Assembly (NCBI RefSeq): GCF_000695625.1
Contig: NZ_JMQI01000043.1
Coordinates: 186,001 to 250,000 of the forward strand
Direction: 5' to 3'
Length of the DNA: 64,000 nucleotides
DNA from: Amycolatopsis rifamycinica
GTDB lineage: Bacteria; Actinomycetota; Actinomycetes; Mycobacteriales; Pseudonocardiaceae
A program made the position numbers and the translations under genes. The notes under the pieces are model-generated. The model saw only the letters and a list, made by a program, of their open reading frames with translations, ran no database searches and was not told the origin of the DNA. Positions 30,625-38,788 of the stretch are shown piece after piece (positions within the stretch are counted from its first letter, which is position 1; each line of letters begins with the position of its first letter).

Positions 30625-31056
30625 ATGAGCAACGCAGAATTCCCGGTGCGCGCGATTCCCGCGGATGACCAGGCCGGTCAGCTGATCGCGAAACTGGGGA
30701 TCGTGATCGGCGAGTGCCGCCCGGGCCGGGTGGTCGGCACCATGCCGGTGTCGGGCAACCGCCAGCCGGTCGGGATCATGCACGGCGGCGCGAACGCCGC
30801 GTTCGCCGAGACGCTGGGCTCGTTCGCGGCCTGGCAGCACGCCGGCCCGGACGGCCAGGCGGTCGGGCTGGACCTGTCCTGCACCCACCACCGCTGGGTC
30901 GCTTCGGGCACGGTGCGCGGGGTCGCGACGCCGTTGCACGAGGGAAGATCCAGTGCCACCTACGAAATCGTCATCACCGACGACGCCGGCCGCCGCACCT
31001 GCACGGCCCGGCTGACCTGCGCGATCAGCCGCCGGGCGCGGCGCGCGCCGCGCTGA
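30625..31056 (+). CDS. PaaI-like hotdog thioesterase
   Basis: A 143-aa hotdog-fold protein. QPVGIMHGGANAAFAETLGSFAAW is the family motif with HGG and the acidic Glu on the helix; LDLSCTHHRWVASGTVRGVATPLHEGRSSATYEIVI follows. Members hydrolyse acyl-CoA or acyl-ACP thioesters. It diverges from the AvrD operon and lies just before an MFS gene, so it may release or edit acyl chains for the cluster. The ATG at 30625 follows CCCGGAGG at 8 bp. Confidence 0.88.
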   Translation: MSNAEFPVRAIPADDQAGQLIAKLGIVIGECRPGRVVGTMPVSGNRQPVGIMHGGANAAFAETLGSFAAWQHAGPDGQAVGLDLSCTHHRWVASGTVRGVATPLHEGRSSATYEIVITDDAGRRTCTARLTCAISRRARRAPR

Positions 31057-31066
31057 GCCTGGTCCT

Positions 31067-31084
31067 GCCGGTACTGGTACCGGC
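31067..31084. promoter_or_regulatory. perfect 18-bp palindrome upstream of the second MFS gene
   Basis: GCCGGTACTGGTACCGGC: arms GCCGGTAC/GTACCGGC around TG. It lies 11 bp after the thioesterase stop and 88 bp before the MFS start. A near copy occurs at 21132-21149 beside an MmyB-type regulator gene. Confidence 0.7.
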
Positions 31085-31171
31085 GGTCCGGGGGAAGGAC
31101 GCGGTCTGGCACGCGCCCCGCCGCGGCGGAAGACTCGCCGGAACCGCCGACACACCGGGAGGTCGCCCGTA

Positions 31172-32383
31172 GTGGCCACGCCGAGCCCGTCCGCCCGCAC
31201 CGCGATGCGCCCCGGCGACGGCATGCCGCGGGCGATGGTCACGCTGTTCGCGGTCGCCGCGGGGCTCGCGGTGGCCAACATCTACTACGTCCAGCCGCTG
31301 CTCACCGCCATCGCCGCCGAATTCCGCAGCAGCAGCGGCACGGCTTCGCTGATCGTCACGGTCACGACCGCCTGCTACGCCGCCGGCCTCGTGTTCGTGG
31401 TCCCGCTGGCCGACATCGCCGATCGCCGGAAGCTGATCGTCGTGCTGATCTCGATCGTCGCGGTGATCCAGGCGGTGTCGGCGGTGGCTCCCTCGATCGC
31501 GGTGCTGACCGTGGTGTCCGGGGTGCTGGCGGTCAGCGCGGTGGTCGCGCCGATCATGGTCGCGTTCGCCGCCACGCTCGCCACGCCGGACCAGCGCGGT
31601 GGCGTGACCGGGCGGGTGATGAGCGGGGTGCTGGTGGGTGTCCTGCTGGCGCGCACCGGCGGCGGACTGGTGGCGCAGTGGACGGGCAGCTGGCGCGCGG
31701 TCTACGCGGCCGCCGCGGTGCTGATGGTCGTGCTGGCGGTGCTGCTGCACCGGAAACTGCCCGCGGTGCCGGTCGGCGACCGGCTCGGCTACGGCAGGCT
31801 CCTGCACTCGGTCGTGGCCATCGTGCGCGAGGAACCGTTGCTGCGCCTGCGGTGCGCCTACGGGTTCCTGACCTTCGCCGGGTTCAGCGCGTTCTGGGCC
31901 ACGACGGCGTTCCTGCTCGCCGGCCCGCCGTACCACTACGGCGAGGCGATGATCGGCGCGTTCGGGTTGCTCGGCGCGGTCGGGGCGTACGCCGCCCGCG
32001 TCACGGGCCGGTTCACCGACCGGGGCTGGGAACGCCGGACGACCGGGGCGCTGCTGCTGGCCGTGCTGCTCGCGTGGGGCCTGATGGCCCTCGACGGCGG
32101 CGGCGCGCTCGGGTCGCTGGTGGCCGGGGTGATCGTGCTGGACCTGGGCGTGCAGGGCGTGCAGGTGGTGAACCTGAGCACGGTCTACGCGCTGCGCCCG
32201 GAAGCGCGCAGCCGGATCACGATGGCCTACACCGGCACCTACTTCCTCGGCGGCGCGGCGGGTTCCGCGGTCGCCGGCGCGGCCTATTCGGCGGGTGGCT
32301 GGCTCGCGGTCTGCGCGGCGGGCGCCGTTTTCGCGTCGGCCGCGCTGGTGCTCTGGGGCGTCACGACGCTCCGGACAAGGTGA
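31172..32383 (+). CDS. MFS transporter, 12-TM (DHA1-like)
   Basis: A 403-aa membrane protein with 12 hydrophobic helices. Seen: VANIYYVQPLLTAIAAEFRSS in helix 1, CYAAGLVFVVPLADIADRRKLIV as motif A, and later GRLTxRGW-like ARVTGRFTDRGWERRTTG as the motif-A copy of the second half. The VANIYYVQPLL opening is typical of actinobacterial drug exporters of the YnfM/Bcr type. The start is a GTG at 31172 after GGGAGG; an in-frame ATG at 31205 is an alternative. It probably provides export or self-protection next to the AvrD cluster. Confidence 0.9.
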   Translation: MATPSPSARTAMRPGDGMPRAMVTLFAVAAGLAVANIYYVQPLLTAIAAEFRSSSGTASLIVTVTTACYAAGLVFVVPLADIADRRKLIVVLISIVAVIQAVSAVAPSIAVLTVVSGVLAVSAVVAPIMVAFAATLATPDQRGGVTGRVMSGVLVGVLLARTGGGLVAQWTGSWRAVYAAAAVLMVVLAVLLHRKLPAVPVGDRLGYGRLLHSVVAIVREEPLLRLRCAYGFLTFAGFSAFWATTAFLLAGPPYHYGEAMIGAFGLLGAVGAYAARVTGRFTDRGWERRTTGALLLAVLLAWGLMALDGGGALGSLVAGVIVLDLGVQGVQVVNLSTVYALRPEARSRITMAYTGTYFLGGAAGSAVAGAAYSAGGWLAVCAAGAVFASAALVLWGVTTLRTR

Positions 32384-32543
32384 AGATCATTCACAGTCGC
32401 GTGATTTGATTCAAAATTTGACGATTCGTGGGTTCCGGCGGTTCTTGTTGGAAGATCTTTCAAAACGTATCGATCGCGTGAATACCTTTCGGTGCGATTT
32501 GTTCTACTTCCGGTATGTGCGCCGTCACCGCACGCGCTTTTTC

Positions 32544-32571
32544 TTGACAGGGGAATTGCCTCACTTATCAT
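32544..32571 (+). promoter_or_regulatory. consensus promoter giving a leaderless mRNA for the MmyB-type gene
   Basis: TTGACA (32544-32549) and TATCAT (32566-32571) with a 16-bp spacer, unusually close to consensus for this genome. The ATG at 32578 is only 7 bp beyond the -10 element, so the transcript would begin at or next to the start codon. The 194-bp region before it (32384-32577) is much richer in A+T than its surroundings and contains no gene. Confidence 0.75.
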
Positions 32572-32577
32572 GAGGCC

Positions 32578-33459
32578 ATGACTAAATCTGGGGGTTCTAG
32601 TCGTAATCGTATGGAACTGGCGCATTTCCTGCGGACGAGGAGATCACGTTTGTCGCCCGCGGACATTGGATTGTCCGTTTCGTCCGGAAAGCGGCGGACG
32701 CCGGGACTGCGGCGGGAAGAGGTCGCCGTCGTCGCCGGGATCGGGACGTCCTGGTACGCCTGGCTGGAACAGGGCCGGGACATCAACGTCTCGGAGAACG
32801 TCGCCCGCGCGATCGGGCGGGCGCTGCGCCTCGACCGCTCCGAAGTCCGCTACCTGTACCAGCTGCTGGGGATCAGCCCGGGACAGGACGGACCGGGCGC
32901 TCGCGCCGGCGCGGAGGCGCTGGGCCTGGACACCGGCCGGGTCGTCGACGAATGGCTGCCGAACCCGGCGCTGGTCGTCGACGACCTGTGGAACCTGCTC
33001 GACTCCAACGCCGCGGCGCGCGCGGCCTTCGGGATCGAGGAGGACGACCGCAACCTGCTGGTCAGCTTCTTCACGAGCGAGCGGGTGTGGTCGCGCTACC
33101 CGGACCCGGACCGGGTCGCGCGCGAGGCGGTCGCGCAGTTCCGCGCGGCCGCGGCGGCGCGCTACAACGACCCGGGGTTCAGCAGGCTGGTCGCTTCGCT
33201 GTGCTCGCGCAGCGAGCGCTTCGCCGCGTTGTGGCGCAGCCACGAGGTGCTGGATTCCCGGCTGAAGCGCAAGGAGATCGACCACCCGGAGGTGGGCAGG
33301 TTGACCTTCGACGTGCACACCTGGCGCGTCGACGGCGCCGACGGCATCCGGCTGTTCCTGCACCTGCCGTGCCCGGTCACCGAGACCAGGGCCCGGTTGG
33401 AGAAGCTGCTGCGGCTGCGGGACGCCGTCGTCCGGGAAGCGCAGCCGACGGCGAGCTGA
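32578..33459 (+). CDS. XRE-type regulator with MmyB-like ligand-binding domain
   Basis: A 293-aa regulator of the same type as the one at 21192. The HTH runs from LAHFLRTRRSRLSPADIGL to GLRREEVAVVAGIGTSWYAWLEQGR, followed by RAIGRALRLDRSEVRYLYQLLG; the C-terminal domain has LVVDDLWNLLDSNAAARAAFG and HPEVGRLTFDVHTWRV. The first 17 codons have AT-rich codon use unlike the rest, matching the AT-rich upstream region. It is likely the pathway-specific regulator of the adjacent AvrD cluster and MFS gene. Its mRNA appears to be leaderless. Confidence 0.9.
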   Translation: MTKSGGSSRNRMELAHFLRTRRSRLSPADIGLSVSSGKRRTPGLRREEVAVVAGIGTSWYAWLEQGRDINVSENVARAIGRALRLDRSEVRYLYQLLGISPGQDGPGARAGAEALGLDTGRVVDEWLPNPALVVDDLWNLLDSNAAARAAFGIEEDDRNLLVSFFTSERVWSRYPDPDRVAREAVAQFRAAAAARYNDPGFSRLVASLCSRSERFAALWRSHEVLDSRLKRKEIDHPEVGRLTFDVHTWRVDGADGIRLFLHLPCPVTETRARLEKLLRLRDAVVREAQPTAS

Positions 33460-33462
33460 GCG

Positions 33463-33493
33463 CGAAGGGGCCCTCCTCCGGAGGGCCCCTTCG
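33463..33493. terminator. bidirectional terminator
   Basis: CGAAGGGGCCCTCC (33463-33476), loop TCC, GGAGGGCCCCTTCG (33480-33493): a perfect 14-bp stem between two convergent stops. Confidence 0.9.
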
Positions 33494-33494
33494 G

Positions 33495-33947
33495 TCAGCC
33501 GTTGAACTCGCGCAGCGTCCGCATCGCCCCGGCGAGCTGCGCCGCGTCGTCGCCCAGCGGGGCCAGCACGATCCGGCGCAGGATGTCCGCCGCCGCGGCC
33601 CGCGCCTTGTTCGCCACCTCGAGCCCGTGGTCGGTCAGCGACGCGAACGTCACGCGGCGGTCGTCCGGGCTCGGGACGCGGCAGATCAGGTCGGCCGCGA
33701 CCAGGCGGTCGGCCACCTTCGTGAAGCCGCCGCTGGACAGCGCCGCCTCCGTGGCCAGGCGGGTCATCGGCATCCGGTGCTCGGGCGAGCGGACCAGCCG
33801 CAGGAGGATGTCGAACGACGCGGGCGCGAGGCCGAAGCGGTCGGCGATCTCGCCCATCAGCTTGTCCTGCGTGGCCAGGTAGCCCTCGATGACCAGGCCC
33901 CACCAGGTGACGATCTCGTCGTCGTCGGTCTTCGGATCCGGAGTCAC
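33495..33947 (-). CDS. MarR family transcriptional regulator
   Basis: A 150-aa winged-helix protein: APASFDILLRLVRSPEHRMPMTRLATEAALSSGGFTKVADRLVAADLICRVPSPDDRRVTFASLTDHG is the full MarR DNA-binding domain with its wing (DDRR). The start is a GTG at 33947. It diverges from the dipeptidase gene with an inverted repeat in between and may regulate it. Confidence 0.88.
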   Translation of the reverse strand: MTPDPKTDDDEIVTWWGLVIEGYLATQDKLMGEIADRFGLAPASFDILLRLVRSPEHRMPMTRLATEAALSSGGFTKVADRLVAADLICRVPSPDDRRVTFASLTDHGLEVANKARAAAADILRRIVLAPLGDDAAQLAGAMRTLREFNG

Positions 33948-34012
33948 CGCGACAGCCTACCGCGGTATCTTCCGGGCGAGAGGTTCCGTCGGGCCCGCCG
34001 CGGCGTTTGTAC

Positions 34013-34029
34013 GGTCCGTATACCGGACC
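34013..34029. promoter_or_regulatory. inverted repeat between MarR and dipeptidase genes
   Basis: GGTCCGTATACCGGACC: arms GGTCCG (34013-34018) and CGGACC (34024-34029). It ends 16 bp upstream of the dipeptidase ATG, so a bound protein would block initiation. Confidence 0.6.
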
Positions 34030-34045
34030 ACCCTACGATCGGGCG

Positions 34046-35185
34046 ATGACTAACGAGGCACTACAGCGTGCTACGAAACTGCTGGACGCGGTCATCCTCG
34101 CCGACGGGCACAACGACCTGCCGTGGGAGCTGCGGCAGCACGGTGGCCCGAACCCGGTCGAGGCGGTCGCGTCGCTCGACCTGACCGTGCGGCAGCCCGC
34201 GCTGCACACCGACTTCCCGAAGCTCGCCGACGGGAAGCTGGGCATGCAGTTCTGGTCGGTGTACGTGCCCTGTGAGTTCGAGGGCCACAGTGCCGTCACC
34301 GCCGTTCTGGAGCAGGTGGAGGTCGTCCACCAGCTGGTCGAGCGCTACCCGGACCGGCTACGGCTGGTCACTACCGCGGACGAGGCCGAGGCCGCGTTCG
34401 CCGACGGCCGGATCGCGTCGCTGCTCGGGGCCGAGGGCGGCCACAGCATCGCCGAGTCGATCGGCGTGCTGCGGATCCTGCGCCGCCTCGGCGTCCGGTA
34501 CATGACGCTGACGCACAACTTCAACACCACCTGGGCCGACGCGGGCACCGACGAGCCGGCCCACGGCGGGCTCACCGAGTTCGGCCGCGACGTCGTGCGC
34601 GAGATGAACAAGATCGGGATGATGGTCGACCTCTCGCACGTCGCGCCGTCGACGATGCGGGCGGCGATCGGGATCAGCTCGGTGCCGGTGATCTTCAGCC
34701 ACTCCTCCTGCATCGCGGTGAACGACCACCCCCGCAACATCCCGGACGACGTCCTGGCCATGCTGCCCGGCAACGGCGGCGTCGCGATGATCACCTTCGT
34801 GCCCGCGTTCGTCTCGCCGAAGGTCGCCGCCTGGAACGAACAGCTCGAGGCCGCGATGGCCGAGGCCGGGCTGGAGTACCGGAACCTGACGCTGCGCGGG
34901 AAGTTCGTCCAGGAGTGGGACGGCCCGCCGAAGCCGCTGGCCACCGTCGAGGACGTCGTCGCGCACGTCGAGCACGCCCGCGAGGTCGCCGGCATCGACC
35001 ACATCGGCCTCGGCGGCGACTACGACGGCGTCGGCTCGCTGCCGGAGGGCCTGGAGGACACGTCCAAGTACCCGGTGCTGTTCGCGGCGCTGCTCGAGCG
35101 CGGGTGGAGTGAGGACGACTGCGCGAAACTGGCCGGCCGGAACACGCTGCGCGTACTGCGGGAGGTCGACGGTTTCGCCCGTTAG
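34046..35185 (+). CDS. membrane dipeptidase-type M19 peptidase
   Basis: A 379-aa zinc peptidase of the renal dipeptidase family. Metal ligands by motif: DGHNDLP (His 22, Asp 24), LLGAEGGHSI (Glu), VIFSHSSC (His) and a later His; HIGLGGDYDGVGSLPEGLED is the conserved C-terminal block with substrate-binding Asp. It hydrolyses dipeptides, including D-amino acid ones, in the cytoplasm. No signal peptide. The ATG at 34046 is preferred over upstream in-frame ATGs, which would overlap the inverted repeat. Confidence 0.93.
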   Translation: MTNEALQRATKLLDAVILADGHNDLPWELRQHGGPNPVEAVASLDLTVRQPALHTDFPKLADGKLGMQFWSVYVPCEFEGHSAVTAVLEQVEVVHQLVERYPDRLRLVTTADEAEAAFADGRIASLLGAEGGHSIAESIGVLRILRRLGVRYMTLTHNFNTTWADAGTDEPAHGGLTEFGRDVVREMNKIGMMVDLSHVAPSTMRAAIGISSVPVIFSHSSCIAVNDHPRNIPDDVLAMLPGNGGVAMITFVPAFVSPKVAAWNEQLEAAMAEAGLEYRNLTLRGKFVQEWDGPPKPLATVEDVVAHVEHAREVAGIDHIGLGGDYDGVGSLPEGLEDTSKYPVLFAALLERGWSEDDCAKLAGRNTLRVLREVDGFAR

Positions 35186-35231
35186 GGGGTTTGAGGCGGC
35201 GCTCCCCGCGCACCGGACGGACACTGGGCAC

Positions 35232-35639
35232 ATGACGCACGCGCGCGGGGGCGCGGCCGACCGCCCCACCGGTCCCACCCACCACGACCTGCCCGAAGGC
35301 GCCCTGGAGCCCGCCGAGCTGCGCGCCGGCGACGTCCGGCCGGGCGCGGAGGAGGCGACGCCGGTGCGCCCGGCGTCCGCCAAACCGGCGGGCAAGGCCC
35401 GCCCGACCCGGATCAGCGGCACCTGGGTCGCGGTCATCGCCGGCCTGCTCGTGCTGGTCGTGCTGCTGATCTTCATCCTGCAGAACCTCGCCCCGGCGAC
35501 GGTCCGCTTCTTCGGCGCCGAAGGCAGCCTGCCGCTGGCCATCGCCATGCTGTTCTCGGCCATCGGCGGAGCGGCCCTGGTCGCGCTGATCGGCGGCGCC
35601 CGCATCCTCCAGCTGCGAAAGCAAGCCCGCCGCCGCTGA
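35232..35639 (+). CDS. LapA (DUF1049) family membrane protein
   Basis: A 135-aa protein. The first 60 residues are soluble, acidic and Pro/Ala-rich; then two membrane helices follow, TWVAVIAGLLVLVVLLIFILQNLAPATVRFFGAEGSLPLAIAMLFSAIGGAALVALIGGARI, with the Q-N-x-x-x-V-x-F-F pattern of LapA/DUF1049. The C-terminus is basic (RKQARRR). Family members are linked to envelope or lipopolysaccharide assembly in Gram-negatives; in actinomycetes the role is unknown. It converges with the DinB-type gene, with palindromes between. Confidence 0.85.
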   Translation: MTHARGGAADRPTGPTHHDLPEGALEPAELRAGDVRPGAEEATPVRPASAKPAGKARPTRISGTWVAVIAGLLVLVVLLIFILQNLAPATVRFFGAEGSLPLAIAMLFSAIGGAALVALIGGARILQLRKQARRR

Positions 35640-35644
35640 CGCGC

Positions 35645-35703
35645 CACTTTCACGTGAAAGTGTTCCGGAGTAACCACCTCCGGGTCACTTTCACGTGAAA
35701 GTG
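35645..35703. repeat. two copies of the 18-bp palindrome
   Basis: CACTTTCACGTGAAAGTG at 35645-35662 and 35686-35703, the same 18-mer as at 13835 and 13863. Between them CCGGAG and CTCCGG (35665-35683) form another hairpin. It lies between two convergent stops and probably acts as a terminator. Confidence 0.9.
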
Positions 35704-35707
35704 CCCG

Positions 35708-36538
35708 TCAGACGATGATGGCGGTCATTGTCAGCAGCTGGGCGCAAACGTTTTCGTCGCCGGTGGTGCGGACGCCGTCGGTGCTGGTGGTGTTGCGGGT
35801 GCAGAGGCGCCAGAACGTGTCCAGGTCCGTCGTCACCGTGGCCAGCGGGGTGCGGGACGGCGGCGCGCCGCGGTCCAGGACCCAGCCGTCGCGCTCGCGG
35901 CGCGCGTACCACCGGCCCTGGCCGGTCACCGTGTAGCCGACCTGCTTGCCGACGCGGGCATCGACGTCACGCAGGGTGTGCGGCAGCGCGCGGACGAACG
36001 TGTCCGCGATCGGCTCGGCGTACTCCGCCTCCAGCGGCGTGTGCTCCAGTGCCTCGCGGATCTGCACGTGGTGCACCCAGAACTCCGAATAGTCGCGGGC
36101 CGCGTCGAGCCAGCGCGGCGCGGGCTCGTCGCCGGCCCAGCTCACGGGCCCGCCAAAGGCGTCGAGGTCCAGCTGCGCCCAGTACTCGGTCGTCTGGCCC
36201 ATGAACTCGTACAGCATCGTGAGCAGGACGTCGGTCGAGAGCCGGCGGCACGCGACGACCCACTCCTCGTTGATCCGGTCGATGAACCGCGGGAAGGCTT
36301 CACCCGGACGGGGGGCATCCGCGGCGTGCCCGTCCCGGCCCCGGGACAACCGGCCGACCTTGTCACCCAGAAGGTGGGCGGCGACGTCCTTGACCGTCCA
36401 GCCGGCGCACATGGTCGGCCGCGTCCAGTCCTCGTCGGTGAGGGCGCCGAGCAGCGTCATCAGTGCCTGTTCTTCCTTGGAGAAGTACGGGAGAACGTCG
36501 ATCGGCGGGCCCCAGCGCGTCGGACTCATGGCCTCCAT
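35708..36538 (-). CDS. maleylpyruvate isomerase N-terminal/DinB-like protein (mycothiol-dependent type)
   Basis: A 276-aa protein of the DinB/MDMPI metal-binding group. TRPTMCAGWTVKDVAAHLLGDKVGRLSRG holds the first His of the three-His metal site; VHHVQIREAL provides the others. The C-terminal half (about 180-270) is a small domain with DTFWRLCTRNTTSTDG at the end. Such actinomycete enzymes use mycothiol to isomerise or detoxify electrophiles. Two ATGs are possible: 36538 and 36529; the GGAGG between them sits too close to the second. Confidence 0.8.
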   Translation of the reverse strand: MEAMSPTRWGPPIDVLPYFSKEEQALMTLLGALTDEDWTRPTMCAGWTVKDVAAHLLGDKVGRLSRGRDGHAADAPRPGEAFPRFIDRINEEWVVACRRLSTDVLLTMLYEFMGQTTEYWAQLDLDAFGGPVSWAGDEPAPRWLDAARDYSEFWVHHVQIREALEHTPLEAEYAEPIADTFVRALPHTLRDVDARVGKQVGYTVTGQGRWYARRERDGWVLDRGAPPSRTPLATVTTDLDTFWRLCTRNTTSTDGVRTTGDENVCAQLLTMTAIIV

Positions 36539-36612
36539 CCAACACGCAAGTCACACCTCCATTCGGCCTACCCGCAGGTAGCATCGGCGCGTAAGCAGAG
36601 GGGAGCAGGGCC

Positions 36613-37398
36613 GTGGACGCAGAGCGACCGAACGGCCGGGGGGCCGTGGACGACGTGGCCGGCCTGGCCCGCCGCGCCGGTCAGCTGGCGGGCTGGGCCG
36701 CGCGCACCGGCATCGCGCTCGGCCGCAAGCTCCCCGGCGTCGAGACCGCCGAACGCGGGGTGCGCGAGGTCGAGCGCCAGCTGCTGACCGAGCTGCGCCG
36801 CCGGCTCGACGAGGTCGACGACCCGTACCACGCGGCGCTCACCGCGGCGTCCGCGATGCACCGCGCGACGGCACCCCGCGAAGCGGGCGTCACGCTCGTG
36901 CCGGTGCGCGACAACCACGCCGAGCCGCTGCGCGCGGCGATGGCCGAGCTGCTCAACCACTCCATCGGCTTCGGCCGCGAGCGCGCCCGCGAATACTTCT
37001 ACGCGGTCATCCTGCGCCAGCTGACCCCGGACGAAGCCCGGATCCTCTCCGCGCTGTCGGACGGCTCGCCGTTCCCCGCTGTCGACGTCGTCGAGCGCAC
37101 CGGCCTCGGCGGCAACGGCCGGGTCGTGCTGCGCAACGCCTCGACGGTCGGCAAGGCGGCCGGGGTGTCCCTGCCCGACCAGGTGCCCGGCTACGTCACC
37201 CGGCTGATCGGGCTCGGCCTGGTCGACCTCGACGAAGAGGTGCCGTCGCTGGAGACGCAGTACGAAATCCTGCTGACCGACGAGACGGTGCGCGAGGCGG
37301 AAAAGCACGTCCGGCGCGCGAAGTTCGTCCGGCGCACGATCCACGTTTCGCGCCTCGGCGCGCAGTTCTGGCAGGCCTGCGACCCGAGTCTCGGATAG
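36613..37398 (+). CDS. Abi-alpha (DUF4393) family protein
   Basis: A 261-aa protein. The C-terminal half matches the DUF4393/Abi-alpha pattern: LTPDEARILSALSDGSPFPAVDVVERTGLGG, NASTVGKAAGVSLPDQVPGYVTRLIGLGLVDLDEE, then LLTDETVREAEKHV. The N-terminal part is a charged helix with a long coiled-coil-like stretch. Relatives occur in phage and defence contexts and were named after abortive-infection loci, but most chromosomal copies are uncharacterised. The start is a GTG at 36613 with GGGGAGCAGGGCC upstream. It stops 4 bp before the next gene, so the two share a transcript. Confidence 0.75.
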   Translation: MDAERPNGRGAVDDVAGLARRAGQLAGWAARTGIALGRKLPGVETAERGVREVERQLLTELRRRLDEVDDPYHAALTAASAMHRATAPREAGVTLVPVRDNHAEPLRAAMAELLNHSIGFGRERAREYFYAVILRQLTPDEARILSALSDGSPFPAVDVVERTGLGGNGRVVLRNASTVGKAAGVSLPDQVPGYVTRLIGLGLVDLDEEVPSLETQYEILLTDETVREAEKHVRRAKFVRRTIHVSRLGAQFWQACDPSLG

Positions 37399-37402
37399 CC
37401 GG

Positions 37403-38638
37403 ATGGGGGCCTTCCTCGGCGGCATCGTCGCCGACTTCGCGCAGCACTGGCCCCTCTACGTCTCGATCCCGGTCGTCGCGGCGCTGATCGGCTACGGCAC
37501 CAAGCTGGTCGCGATCCGGATGATGTTCCAGCCGGTGGAGTTCGTCGGCGTCAAGCCGTTCCTGGGCTGGCAGGGCATCGTCCCGAAGCGCGCGGCCCGG
37601 ATGGCGAGCATCGCCTGCGACACGATGACCGAGCAGCTGATCAAGCCGGCCGAGGTGGTGGCGCGGCTGGACGCCGGGCGGATCGCGAAGGAGATCGAGA
37701 AGCCGCTGCTGGCGGGCGTTGAGGACATCGTCCGCGAGGTGGCGGGCCACTACCAGCCGGGCCTGTGGGAATCCCTCCCGGTCCGCGTCCAGCGGCTGGT
37801 GATCGAGCGCGTCCAGCACGAGTCACCCCGGATGGTCGCGGCGGTGCTCGACCTCATCAAGTCCGATGTGGACAGCGTGTTCGACCTGAAGGGCATGGTG
37901 GTCACCAGCCTGGTCAAGGACAAGCGGCTGCTGAACCGCATCTTCCAGGAGGCGGGCGCCGAGGAGTTCAAGTTCATCGCCCGCTCCGGCCTGGTGTTCG
38001 GCGGTGCGATCGGCGTGGTCCAGATGGTGGCCTGGGTGCTGTTCAAGTTCCCGCCGATCATGCCGGTGTTCGGCCTGTTCACCGGCTGGTTCACGGACTG
38101 GCTGGCCCTGCGGATGATCTTCTACCCGATCGAGCCGCGCCGGTACTTCGGCGTCCAGTGGCAGGGGCTGTTCCTGAAGCGGCGGGCGGAGGTCGCGGAG
38201 GCCTACGGGTCGCTGATCGCGAAGGAGATCATCACGCCGCACAACGTGATCGAGGCGATCCTGCACGGGCCGCTGTCGGACCGGGTGCTGGCGCTGATCC
38301 AGCGCCAGCTGGACCGGGAGCTGGGCCGCCGGGTGAAGCCGCTGCTGGTGTTCGCGGTGGGCAGCCGCAAGTACCAGGACATGAAACTGGCGATCGCGTC
38401 CCAGATCATGTCCCGCCTCCCAGAGACGATGCGGTACATCGAGGACTACGCGACGGACGCGATGGACATCCGGAACGTGCTGGTGTCGAAGATGAAGGAG
38501 CTGTCCCCGAAGGAGTTCGAGAGGCTGCTGCGCCCGGCGTTCGAGCAGGACGAGTGGATCCTGATCGCGACGGGCGCGGTGCTGGGCTTCGCGGTCGGTG
38601 AGGCTCAGGTGCTGGTCCTGGAGCACCTGGCGGCTTAG
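37403..38638 (+). CDS. DUF445 family membrane protein
   Basis: A 411-aa protein. The DUF445 features are an N-terminal helix LYVSIPVVAALIGYGTKLVAIRMMFQPVEF, the conserved GWQGIVPKRAARMA, a second copy of the same elements in the middle (FGLFTGWFTDWLALRMIFYPIEPRRYFG and WQGLFLKRRAEVAEAYGSLIAKEI), and a C-terminal helix ILIATGAVLGFAVGEAQVLVL. The internal repeat of T/N-x-x-A-I/L-R-M-I/M-F-x-P is clear. The protein probably spans or touches the membrane; function unknown. It forms a unit with the DUF4393 gene. Confidence 0.88.
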   Translation: MGAFLGGIVADFAQHWPLYVSIPVVAALIGYGTKLVAIRMMFQPVEFVGVKPFLGWQGIVPKRAARMASIACDTMTEQLIKPAEVVARLDAGRIAKEIEKPLLAGVEDIVREVAGHYQPGLWESLPVRVQRLVIERVQHESPRMVAAVLDLIKSDVDSVFDLKGMVVTSLVKDKRLLNRIFQEAGAEEFKFIARSGLVFGGAIGVVQMVAWVLFKFPPIMPVFGLFTGWFTDWLALRMIFYPIEPRRYFGVQWQGLFLKRRAEVAEAYGSLIAKEIITPHNVIEAILHGPLSDRVLALIQRQLDRELGRRVKPLLVFAVGSRKYQDMKLAIASQIMSRLPETMRYIEDYATDAMDIRNVLVSKMKELSPKEFERLLRPAFEQDEWILIATGAVLGFAVGEAQVLVLEHLAA

Positions 38639-38788
38639 GCGAAGCCGCGCCTCGGCGAGGTGGCGGCCGCCTCGGGCGGCCGAGCGGGCGTACAAGTCCA
38701 CCCGAACGGCCGTACCCGCGGACGTATCCCCGTCGTCACCTGCCGCCTCTACTTTGCGTCAGGAAGACCGATTCGCCGGGAGACTCCC

